DNA from: Firmicutes bacterium TM09-10
GTDB taxonomy: Bacteria > Bacillota > Clostridia > Lachnospirales > Lachnospiraceae
Length of the DNA: 54,071 bases
Assembly: GCA_003481005.1 (NCBI GenBank)
Contig: QUKC01000021.1
Coordinates: 1-54,071 of the forward strand
Direction: 5' to 3'
A program made the translations under genes and the position numbers. The notes beneath the pieces were generated by a model. It made no database searches. It saw only the letters and a program-made list of their open reading frames with translations, and was not told the origin of the DNA. Shown here piece after piece: positions 16,366 through 23,797 of this stretch. The first letter of the stretch is position 1. Each line of letters begins with the position of its first letter.

Positions 16366-17159
16366 AGCATGACACCTCCCGTCAGATGATGATAAATGCT
16401 CAGCACACAGCCGACGCCTGCCGCCACAGACAAAAAAACAAGCACCGCGTCGATCATGCGGACGGTCCCGGAAATGTAATCGCCGTCCGCGATGTCCCGG
16501 ATTCCGTTCGTAAATGCGAGCCCCGGCACGAGAGGCATGATGGAACCGCTGATCATATGGCTCATATCCATTCCAAACGGCATATGGATAAACAAAAGAC
16601 TACACACCGTAATAATAATTCCGCCGCCGATATTTTCCACAATTTTAGAGCATCTGCCGTTTAACCAAAGCAAATACAGATACAGCAGACACCCGATCAC
16701 AAAGGCTGCGACACAGTCCTGCCACATTCCGCCGAACATCAGACAAAAACAGCCGCTGCCAAGACCGGACATCAGCACCAGTGTCCTTTTGGAAGCGCCC
16801 GGCGCATTTCGGATCTGTTCCAGCTTTTCCCGGATTTCCGGCAGTGTGTATTTTCCCTCTTCTATTTCCCGTGAGAGCTGATTGACCGCCGCAACCCGAT
16901 GAAGCTGTGCACCGCGAACCGGAATATGCTCCACCCGGGCAAAGCGTTTCTCATGCTCATCTCCGGACGTCAGAAAAATGCCGTTACTAAGTACAAAGGC
17001 GTTTTCTGACTGTACGCCGAAATGATGACAGATCCGGTCGATCGTCTCTTCCACACGGAATATTTCCGCGCCGTTTTCCAGCAAAATATGCCCTGCTGTC
17101 ATCGCTGCGTCCAGCACATCCCGCTGATCCAGCTTTATTGTCTGTTCCTCCTGTGACAT
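16362..17159 (-). CDS. Threonine/serine exporter, ThrE N-terminal half (DUF1212)
   Basis: 265 residues. A soluble N-terminal part (about 1-115; AAMTAGHILLENGAEIFRVEETIDRICHHFG, typical of DUF1212) is followed by five hydrophobic segments ending in the conserved GSIMPLVPGLAFTNGIRDIADGDYISG. The PLVPG motif is shared with the partner half, as expected from the internal duplication of the family. It is the first gene of a three-gene operon (this, DUF3815, DUF6472). The start ATG at 17159 follows GGGGGAT. Confidence 0.9.
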   Translation of the reverse strand: MSQEEQTIKLDQRDVLDAAMTAGHILLENGAEIFRVEETIDRICHHFGVQSENAFVLSNGIFLTSGDEHEKRFARVEHIPVRGAQLHRVAAVNQLSREIEEGKYTLPEIREKLEQIRNAPGASKRTLVLMSGLGSGCFCLMFGGMWQDCVAAFVIGCLLYLYLLWLNGRCSKIVENIGGGIIITVCSLLFIHMPFGMDMSHMISGSIMPLVPGLAFTNGIRDIADGDYISGTVRMIDAVLVFLSVAAGVGCVLSIYHHLTGGVML

Positions 17160-17193
17160 CCTGATCCCCCTACAAAAAGAGTTTCCTATACGA

Positions 17194-17233
17194 TAAAAAT
17201 GCGCGCCCAGCTGCTACAATCTCAGGCGCGCAT
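17194..17233 (-). terminator. Terminator of the aminotransferase gene
   Basis: ATGCGCGCC/GGCGCGCAT stem with an AGCTGCTACAATCTC-type loop, followed on the minus strand by TTTTTATCG. It lies downstream of the aminotransferase stop (17286) and upstream of the ThrE operon. Confidence 0.85.
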
Positions 17234-17237
17234 CATT

Positions 17238-17279
17238 ATTCATGGCAATAGAAGCCTCATGCACCGTGCATTCTATTGT
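17238..17279. repeat. 42-nt hairpin repeat, copy A
   Basis: Begins ATTCATG, contains CAATAGAA, and ends GCATTCTATTGT; the arms CAATAGAA/TTCTATTG pair. About 32 of 42 bases match copy B at 18834-18875. It sits right after the aminotransferase stop codon. Confidence 0.6.
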
Positions 17280-17285
17280 GTTATT

Positions 17286-18572
17286 TTACATGTTTTCCAG
17301 AAGCTTGTCTACACTTACCAGCTTTACGCACAGAACAAACAGCTCCGTTGCCTGAACCAGCTCGTCGATCGGAGGGAAGGAAGGGGCGATACGGATGTTG
17401 GAGTCATGAGGATCCTTTTTATAAGGGTAGGTTGCCCCGGCACCGGTCATGACAACTCCGGCTTCCTTTGCTTTTGCAACGATCGCCTTTGCACAGCCGT
17501 CCAGAGCTTCAAAGGAAATAAAATAGCCGCCGTGGGGTTTTGTCCAGGTACCGATCTCCAGATTCCCCAGCTCTCTGTCGAGGATTTCCAGCACTGCTTC
17601 AAATTTGGGACGCAGAATCTCTGCATGCTTTTTCATCTGCGTCTCGATGCCGTGGATATCTTTAAAGTAACGCACATGACGCAGCTGATTTAACTTATCG
17701 TGACCGATCGTCTGAATCGTCAGATGTGTTCTTAAATCATCCAGGTTTGCCTTGGAAGCAGAAATTGCAGCGACGCCGGAACCGGGGAAGCTGATTTTAC
17801 TGGTGGAGCTGAATTTATAAACCATATCCGGGTTGCCAGCCTTTTCACACTCGGAAAGCAGCTCCAGGATAACATCCTGAGGCTCGTCATACAGATGATG
17901 TACGTTGTAAGCATTGTCCCAGAAAATACGGAAATCCTTTGCCGCAGGCTTTAAGGCAGCGAATCTGCGGACGGTTTCGTCGGAGTAGGTGTAGCCCTGC
18001 GGGTTGGAATACTTCGGTACGCACCAGATACCCTTGATGGCTTCATCCTCGCTGACCAGCTTTTCCACCAGATCCATATCCGGGCCCTGGGGAGTCATCG
18101 GAACATTGATCATCTCTACGCCAAAATATTCTGTAATCGCAAAATGACGATCATAGCCTGGAACCGGGCAAAGGAATTTTACCTTGTCTAACTTATGCCA
18201 GGGAGTCATCCCCATAATACCGTGGGTGAAGGCATGGCTCACTACATCGAACATTACATTCAGACTGGAGTTGCCGTAGATAATGATATTATCTGCAGGC
18301 ACTTCGATCAGTTCTCCCAACAGACGCTTTGCTTCCGGGATGCCATCCATAACACCATAGTTACGGCAATCAATTCCTGCCTCACACTTCAGATCTGTAA
18401 AGCTGTCCAGTACATCCATCATACCCATGGAAAGATCCAGCTGCGCTGCGCTCGGTTTACCGCGGGACATATCCAGTTTCAGTCCTTTACCCTGGAACTC
18501 CTTATACTGAGCCTCCAGCTGACTCTTTTCCTGCAGTAACTCTTCTTTGCTTCTGTCTTTATAAGCTGTCAT
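17286..18572 (-). CDS. PLP-dependent aminotransferase, PF12897 (aspartate/MocR-like) type
   Basis: 428 residues from ATG 18572, with GGGAGGAAGC just upstream; an earlier in-frame start lacks a site. Family hallmarks: an N-terminal KGLKLDMSRGKPSAAQLDLS, the PLP-binding region YGNSSLNVMFDVVSHAF, and the Schiff-base Lys in FSSTSKISFPGSGVA. The C-terminal GGYFISFEALDG completes the fold type I layout. Members are annotated as aspartate or alanine-glyoxylate aminotransferases; the true substrate here is not known. It has its own promoter (18641-18670) and terminator, so it is monocistronic. Confidence 0.88.
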   Translation of the reverse strand: MTAYKDRSKEELLQEKSQLEAQYKEFQGKGLKLDMSRGKPSAAQLDLSMGMMDVLDSFTDLKCEAGIDCRNYGVMDGIPEAKRLLGELIEVPADNIIIYGNSSLNVMFDVVSHAFTHGIMGMTPWHKLDKVKFLCPVPGYDRHFAITEYFGVEMINVPMTPQGPDMDLVEKLVSEDEAIKGIWCVPKYSNPQGYTYSDETVRRFAALKPAAKDFRIFWDNAYNVHHLYDEPQDVILELLSECEKAGNPDMVYKFSSTSKISFPGSGVAAISASKANLDDLRTHLTIQTIGHDKLNQLRHVRYFKDIHGIETQMKKHAEILRPKFEAVLEILDRELGNLEIGTWTKPHGGYFISFEALDGCAKAIVAKAKEAGVVMTGAGATYPYKKDPHDSNIRIAPSFPPIDELVQATELFVLCVKLVSVDKLLENM

Positions 18573-18640
18573 GCTTCCTCCCATTCTGCCGCGTAACCGG
18601 CCTTTCATTTGCGAGTTTATTTTCTTTTTTACTCTTCCTT

Positions 18641-18670
18641 ACATTATCCACAATTCAGAAATGCTGTCAA
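18641..18670 (-). promoter_or_regulatory. Aminotransferase promoter
   Basis: On the minus strand a consensus TTGACA (18670-18665), 18-bp spacer and TAATGT (18646-18641), with an alternative ATAATG at 17 bp. It is divergent from the tRNA promoter that starts 25 bases away. Confidence 0.7.
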
Positions 18671-18694
18671 GACGAAACTTTTTTCAAAAAAGAC

Positions 18695-18723
18695 TTGCCA
18701 AACCGATGAAATATCAGTATAAT
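18695..18723 (+). promoter_or_regulatory. tRNA-Thr promoter
   Basis: TTGCCA (18695-18700), 17-bp spacer, perfect TATAAT (18718-18723), 18 bases before the mature tRNA 5' end. Confidence 0.85.
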
Positions 18724-18741
18724 ATCTATTGTTGGAGTTCT

Positions 18742-18814
18742 GCCGGAATAGCGCAGTTGGTAGCGCAACTGATTCGTAATCAGTAGGTCGAGGGTTCGAG
18801 TCCCTTTTCCGGCT
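18742..18814 (+). tRNA. tRNA-Thr, anticodon CGT
   Basis: Complete 73-base cloverleaf. The acceptor stem GCCGGAA pairs with TTCCGGC, and the discriminator is T. The D arm is GCGCAGTTGGTAGCGC. The anticodon stem ACTGA/TCAGT encloses the loop TTCGTAA with anticodon CGT, reading ACG. The T arm GAGGGTTCGAGTCCCTT carries GTTCGA. CCA is not encoded. It has its own strong promoter and is followed by a hairpin repeat and an intrinsic terminator, so it is transcribed alone. Confidence 0.95.
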
Positions 18815-18833
18815 TTTCTTTATAGGAATTTTA

Positions 18834-18875
18834 ATTCATGACAATAGAATGCACGCTCTGCGAGCATTCTATTGT
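18834..18875. repeat. 42-nt hairpin repeat, copy B
   Basis: Perfect 12-bp arms ACAATAGAATGC/GCATTCTATTGT around an 11-nt loop, preceded by ATTCATG. It matches copy A at 17238-17279 in both ends. It lies between the tRNA and its terminator. Confidence 0.65.
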
Positions 18876-18877
18876 TT

Positions 18878-18905
18878 AAGGCACTGGTATTCCAGTGCCT
18901 TTTTG
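18878..18905 (+). terminator. tRNA-Thr terminator
   Basis: AGGCACTGG, loop TATT, CCAGTGCCT, followed by TTTTTGTTTT on the plus strand. Confidence 0.9.
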
Positions 18906-18918
18906 TTTTCCCAATTCA

Positions 18919-18981
18919 CTCGTAGCTGTCTGTAAACAGATTTTATGCTCGCATAAAAATCTGTTTACAGACAGCTACGAG
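18919..18981. repeat. 63-bp near-perfect palindrome
   Basis: The left arm runs from CTCGTAGCTGTCTG to ATTTTATGC and the right arm is its reverse complement with one extra A. The arms are 30 and 31 bases with a 2-base centre. No T-run follows on either strand, so it is not an ordinary terminator. It lies 50 bases past the stop of the ABC exporter gene (19032). Confidence 0.8.
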
Positions 18982-19031
18982 GGGAGCGCTATTTCATGCG
19001 CAAAAGAAGCTGCGCAATCTCATACTACGCT

Positions 19032-20927
19032 TTATTCCAGCTCGAATGCGCCGGTATAAAGCTGATAATACTTTCCTTTCTGCGCGATCAGCTCATCATG
19101 GCTGCCGCGCTCGATAATCCGTCCATGCTCGAGAACCATGATCACATCGGAATTCCGAACTGTGGACAGTCTGTGTGCGATAACGAATACGGTTCGTCCG
19201 TGCATCAGCGCATCCATACCTTTCTGCACAATCGCCTCTGTTCTGGTATCGATCGAAGATGTCGCCTCGTCCATAATCATAACCGGCGGATCTGCAACTG
19301 CAGCACGCGCAATCGAAATCAGCTGTCTCTGTCCCTGGGACAGGTTCGATCCGTTACCGTCGATTACCGTCTGGTAGCCTTCGGGCAGACGTGTGATGAA
19401 ATCATGCGCACCCGCAAGCCTTGCAGCCCCGATACACTCTTCATCTGTCGCATCCAGCTTGCCATAGCGGATATTTTCCATGACAGTGCCGGTAAAGAGC
19501 ACCGTATCCTGCAGAATAATGCCAAGAGAACGGCGCAGATCCGCTTTTTTTATCTTGTTGATATTAATTCCGTCATAACGGATTTTGCCGTCCGCGATAT
19601 CATAAAACCGGTTGATCAGGTTTGTGATCGTCGTCTTTCCGGCGCCGGTCGCGCCTACAAACGCCACCTTCTGTCCGGGCTCTGCGTACAGACTGACATC
19701 ATGCAGGACGATTTTATCCGGATTGTAACCAAAATCCACTTCCTTCAGGCGCACGTCGCCCGTCAGACGCGTATAGGTCACGCTGCCGTCCGCGCTGTGC
19801 GGATGCTTCCATGCCCAGATATCTGTACGCTCGCTGCATTCGACCAGTTCACCATTTTCTTCTTTTGCATTGACCAGGGTTACATAGCCATCGTCTGTCT
19901 CCGGCTCTTCATCCAGCAGGCTGAAAATACGATCTGCCCCCGCAAGACCCATGACAACTGAGTTGACCTGATTGGACACCTGTCCGATATTGCCGCAGAA
20001 CTGTCTTGTCATATTCAAAAAAGGTACGGTAATACTGATGGAAAGTGCCATGCCTGACAAACTCAAGTTCGGCGCGCCGGACAATAGCAGCATGCCTCCA
20101 GCAAGCGCTACGACAACATAAAGGATATTGCCCATATTCATCAGAATCGGCATCAGCATGTTCGCATAACGGTTTGCCTGACAGGACATTTCAAACAGCT
20201 CGTCGTTGACCCGGTCAAAATCCTTTTTTGTCTCGGTCTCATGACTGAACACCTTGACAACCTTCTGTCCGTTCATGATCTCTTCCACAAAGCCCTCTGT
20301 CTTGCCGACTGCGATCTGCTGCTTTAAGAAAAAATGTGCCGAGCTGCTGCCGACCTTTTTGGTAACGACAAACATCAATGCAACGCCACAGAGCACGACC
20401 AAAAGCAGCCACATGCTGTAATACAGCATGATTGAAAAAATCGTAACCACGGTGATACAGGAAATCAACAGCTGCGGAATACTCTGAGAAATCAGCTGGC
20501 GCAGCGTGTCGATATCGTTAGTATAATAGCTCATGATATCGCCGTGGTTATGTGTATCAAAATACTTGATCGGCAAATCCTGCATGCGGTTGAACATTTT
20601 TTCCCGCATCTTCTTCAGGGAGCCCTGTGTGATAATCGCCATTCCATAGGAATACGCATAGCCTGCTGCCAGAGACAGCGCATACAGTACAACCAGGATG
20701 AGGACCAGTCTGGTCACCGTCGGCGCTGCCGCCGCCCAGTCCTTCGTCTGCCAGTACTGCTCGACCACTGCGATGATATTCTGCTGGAAAATAGCGGGAA
20801 TCGAGCTGATCAGTGCATTCAGTACGATGCAGACCAAAACTAACGGCAGAAGTACCGGATAAAACTCGAACAGCATCCTGATCAGACGCTTCATCGTTCC
20901 TTTTTTCGCCTGTCCCTTATTTTTCAT
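19032..20927 (-). CDS. ABC exporter subunit with consensus ATPase site
   Basis: 631 residues from ATG 20927, which has GGGAGGTGATT upstream; the longer open frame lacks a start site. An N-terminal six-helix exporter domain (about 20-330) is followed by an ATPase domain: Walker A VGATGAGKTTI, Walker B PVMIMDEATSSID with the catalytic Glu, and H-loop AHRLSTV. The signature is the non-canonical LSQGQRQL. About 40 residues between the two domains are inserted (YVTLVNAKEENGELVECSE). Together with the upstream partner this fits a heterodimeric type IV exporter (BmrCD/TM287-288 type); the cargo is unknown. It overlaps the partner by 11 bases. Confidence 0.92.
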   Translation of the reverse strand: MKNKGQAKKGTMKRLIRMLFEFYPVLLPLVLVCIVLNALISSIPAIFQQNIIAVVEQYWQTKDWAAAAPTVTRLVLILVVLYALSLAAGYAYSYGMAIITQGSLKKMREKMFNRMQDLPIKYFDTHNHGDIMSYYTNDIDTLRQLISQSIPQLLISCITVVTIFSIMLYYSMWLLLVVLCGVALMFVVTKKVGSSSAHFFLKQQIAVGKTEGFVEEIMNGQKVVKVFSHETETKKDFDRVNDELFEMSCQANRYANMLMPILMNMGNILYVVVALAGGMLLLSGAPNLSLSGMALSISITVPFLNMTRQFCGNIGQVSNQVNSVVMGLAGADRIFSLLDEEPETDDGYVTLVNAKEENGELVECSERTDIWAWKHPHSADGSVTYTRLTGDVRLKEVDFGYNPDKIVLHDVSLYAEPGQKVAFVGATGAGKTTITNLINRFYDIADGKIRYDGININKIKKADLRRSLGIILQDTVLFTGTVMENIRYGKLDATDEECIGAARLAGAHDFITRLPEGYQTVIDGNGSNLSQGQRQLISIARAAVADPPVMIMDEATSSIDTRTEAIVQKGMDALMHGRTVFVIAHRLSTVRNSDVIMVLEHGRIIERGSHDELIAQKGKYYQLYTGAFELE

Positions 20928-22662
20928 CAGAATCACCTCCCTTGTTCTGGGAAGTATATACTTCCCGGTAAATCTCGCTCGTCTTGAGAAGCTCTTCATG
21001 GGTGCCGATATTGCAGATCGTACCGCCGTCCATGACCAGAATCCGATCCGCATCCTGCACGGAGGAAATTCTCTGTGCGATGATGATCTTGGTCGTTTCC
21101 GGAATGTATTCGCGCAGCGCTTTGCGGATCTGTGCGTCCGTCCTGGTATCCACCGCACTGGTCGAATCGTCGAGAATCAGGATCTTCGGCTTCTTTAACA
21201 GCGCTCTTGCGATACAAAGTCTCTGCTTCTGACCGCCGGACACATTGCTGCCTCCCTGTTCGATATGCGTATCGTATTGATCCGGGAACTGCATGATAAA
21301 TTCATCCGCCTGCGCCAGACAGCATGCTTCCTTTAATTCCTCATCCGTCGCGTTCTGGTTGCCCCAGCGCAGGTTTTCCTTGATCGTTCCGGAAAACAGA
21401 ATATTTTTCTGTAATACGACTGCTACCTGGTTGCGCAGCACTTCCAGATCATATTCTCTGACGTCTTTTCCGCCAACCTTTACAACGCCCTCTGTCGCGT
21501 CATAAAGTCTGGAAATCAGTTGGATCAGGGAAGACTTCGAAGAACCGGTGCCACCGATAATTCCAATCGTCTCCCCGGAACGGATATGCAGATCGATATC
21601 GGCAAGCGCCATCTTCTCCGCCTGCAGAGAATATTTGAAGCTGACATGGTCGAAATCGATCGAACCATCTGCCACTTCCTCCACCGGGTCTGCAGGACTT
21701 GTCAGCGTACTGTCCTCTTTTAACACTTCCACGATTCGCTGTGCGGATTCCGCAGCCATCGTCACCATGACAAATACCATCGAGAACATCATCAGGCTAT
21801 TTAATATCTGGAAGCTGTATACTAAAAGGGCAGAAAACTGTCCAACGTCCAGATCCAGACCGCCGCTCGTGATGATCGTATAAGAACCAAAGGACAGGAC
21901 AAAAATCATAACCACATACAGGCAGAACTGCATCAGAGGGCTGTTGATCGCCAGAATCTTCTCCGCGCGGGTGAAATCCTGACAAACCTCTTCTGCCGCA
22001 TGATGGAATTTTTCTTTTTCGTACTCCTCGCGCACAAAGGATTTTACCACGCGCATGCCCTTGACATTTTCCTGAATCGAATTGTTCAGAGCATCGTACT
22101 TACGGAATACCCGTTTAAACAGCGGGCCTACCTTATGGATCACGGCAAACAGTCCGATCCCCAGAATCGGGATGACCACCAGGAAGATCAGCGCCATCTT
22201 TCCGCCCATAATAAACGCCATCGTAAAGGAAAAGATCAACATCAGCGGGCTGCGGATCGCAAGTCGGATCAGCATCATAAATGCCAGCTGGACGTTCATA
22301 ACGTCCGTCGTCATTCTCGTCACTAAAGACGAAGTAGAAAATTTGTCGATGTTTTCAAAGGAAAAATCCTGAATCCGGTAAAACATATCCTTGCGCAGGT
22401 TTTTGGCGAATCCGCAGGACGCGGACGCGCAGACCGAACCGGCTCCGGCTCCGAATGCGAGGGACATAAGCGCCATCACCACCAGAATCAGACCATACCG
22501 TGAAATGACGCCCATACCGCTTCCGGCTTTGATTTCATTGACCAGCTGAGCGACTACAAACGGGATGATACATTCCATGACCACTTCCAGAGATACCAGA
22601 ATCGGTGTCAGGATCGAATCGCGCTTGTATTCCCTGATCGACTTCATCAGTTCTTTTATCAT
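20917..22662 (-). CDS. ABC exporter subunit with degenerate ATPase site
   Basis: 581 residues: six membrane helices then an ATPase domain. Walker A IGGTGSSKSSL, canonical signature VSGGQKQRL, Walker B ILILDDSTSAVD with Asp in place of the catalytic Glu, and Gln in place of the switch His (IIAQRISSV). This is the known asymmetric pattern: this chain supplies the good signature and the partner supplies the good Walker B, so one of the two ATP sites is catalytically weak. An AGGAG lies about 14 bases before ATG 22662, rather far. No transcription regulator is adjacent. Confidence 0.92.
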   Translation of the reverse strand: MIKELMKSIREYKRDSILTPILVSLEVVMECIIPFVVAQLVNEIKAGSGMGVISRYGLILVVMALMSLAFGAGAGSVCASASCGFAKNLRKDMFYRIQDFSFENIDKFSTSSLVTRMTTDVMNVQLAFMMLIRLAIRSPLMLIFSFTMAFIMGGKMALIFLVVIPILGIGLFAVIHKVGPLFKRVFRKYDALNNSIQENVKGMRVVKSFVREEYEKEKFHHAAEEVCQDFTRAEKILAINSPLMQFCLYVVMIFVLSFGSYTIITSGGLDLDVGQFSALLVYSFQILNSLMMFSMVFVMVTMAAESAQRIVEVLKEDSTLTSPADPVEEVADGSIDFDHVSFKYSLQAEKMALADIDLHIRSGETIGIIGGTGSSKSSLIQLISRLYDATEGVVKVGGKDVREYDLEVLRNQVAVVLQKNILFSGTIKENLRWGNQNATDEELKEACCLAQADEFIMQFPDQYDTHIEQGGSNVSGGQKQRLCIARALLKKPKILILDDSTSAVDTRTDAQIRKALREYIPETTKIIIAQRISSVQDADRILVMDGGTICNIGTHEELLKTSEIYREVYTSQNKGGDSDEK

Positions 22663-22773
22663 ACTTTTTACGTTTGTCTCCTTTCATCTGTGAAATTGCC
22701 CGTTCAAACGAGCTTTGTGTCCACCTTTTGCCCCGGCAGGCTATGTATACGCTCAAACCGGTGCGTAAAGAGG

Positions 22774-22815
22774 AAAAAAAGCGGCGGGCGATAAGGCTCG
22801 CACGCCGACTTTTTC
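22774..22815 (-). terminator. Terminator of the glgB-mscS operon
   Basis: On the minus strand CGGCGTGCG, loop, CGCCCGCCG with one mismatch, followed by CTTTTTTTCC. It lies 47 bases after the MscS stop codon. Confidence 0.85.
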
Positions 22816-22861
22816 TGCTCTATGCAGATATGAAATAATTATACATGGATTTTCTTGCAAG

Positions 22862-23797
22862 TCAAGTCCCGGACTCCAGATGTACATCCATCTGCGGATA
22901 CGGAATGCGGATGCCCGCTTCATCGAAGCCGTATTTGATATCCTCCAGCATCGTATAGCGCGCCTGCCAGTAGTTTTCCTTCTTCGCCCAGAATTTCACA
23001 ACAAGGACAACACTGCTGTCTGCCAGTTCGTCTACGTTGACTGTGATCTCCCGCTCCGGAAGCACATACGGGTTTTTCTTCGCAATTTCCTGCACTGCTT
23101 TCCGTGCGCTGCGGATATCAGAATCATACGAAATTCCGACTTTCAAATCCACACGCCGTTCCGCCTCATCCGTCACGTTCGTCAGGCTGCTATTTGCGAG
23201 GTTTCCGTTCGGGATCAGAATAATCTGATTGTCATAGGTTGCAAGCTTCGTATAAAAGACAGATATCTGCTGAACAATCCCTTCGTTACCGCCCCCTTCA
23301 ATGATATAATCTCCGACATGAAACGGCTTCAGCATCATAATCAGGATTCCGCCAATACAGTTACTTAAGCTTCCCTGGATCGCCAGACCGATCGTTACGC
23401 CGACCGAACCGATCACCGTCGCAATGCTTGCTGCCTCCACACCAAACAGCTGCAGAATCATGAACACCAGAATCGTATACGAAACAAACTTAATCGAGGA
23501 ATCCAGAAACTGCGCCGCTTCCTCCGACGCGCTGGAACGCTCCATCGCCCGTCTGATAAAATGCCGGATCATCGCAATCAGTCTGCTGCCGATCGCAAAC
23601 AGGATGAGCGCCAGCACCGTGCGGACGCCCAGCCCCAGAAGCTTGTCCGGCAGCTCGTTTAAGTAGCGTTCCAGCAGGCTCAGCTGTTTTTCCATATCCT
23701 TTAAGGATTCGTCCGGCGCGAGGCTTTCTATCTCTTCGCCTGTCAGCGTCACAGAGGATGTCAAAAATGCTGCGCCGGACATCAGCACCTTCCTCAT
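22862..23797 (-). CDS. Small-conductance mechanosensitive channel (MscS family)
   Basis: 311 residues. An N-terminal soluble/amphipathic lead (about 1-50) is followed by three membrane helices, the last being the Gly/Ala-rich pore helix GSVGVTIGLAIQGSLSNCIGGILIMMLKPFHVGDYI. A beta domain and C-terminal cage come next (GNEGIVQQISVFYTKLATYDNQIILIPNGNL). The channel opens on hypo-osmotic shock to release solutes. Its ATG overlaps the glgB stop as ATGA, so it is translationally coupled to glgB, an unusual pairing. Confidence 0.92.
   Translation of the reverse strand: MRKVLMSGAAFLTSSVTLTGEEIESLAPDESLKDMEKQLSLLERYLNELPDKLLGLGVRTVLALILFAIGSRLIAMIRHFIRRAMERSSASEEAAQFLDSSIKFVSYTILVFMILQLFGVEAASIATVIGSVGVTIGLAIQGSLSNCIGGILIMMLKPFHVGDYIIEGGGNEGIVQQISVFYTKLATYDNQIILIPNGNLANSSLTNVTDEAERRVDLKVGISYDSDIRSARKAVQEIAKKNPYVLPEREITVNVDELADSSVVLVVKFWAKKENYWQARYTMLEDIKYGFDEAGIRIPYPQMDVHLESGT

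Noticed and set aside
18996..19961. 321-codon plus-strand frame over the ABC exporter gene
   Set aside because: Antisense to a clear ATPase domain, no recognisable domain or start signal.
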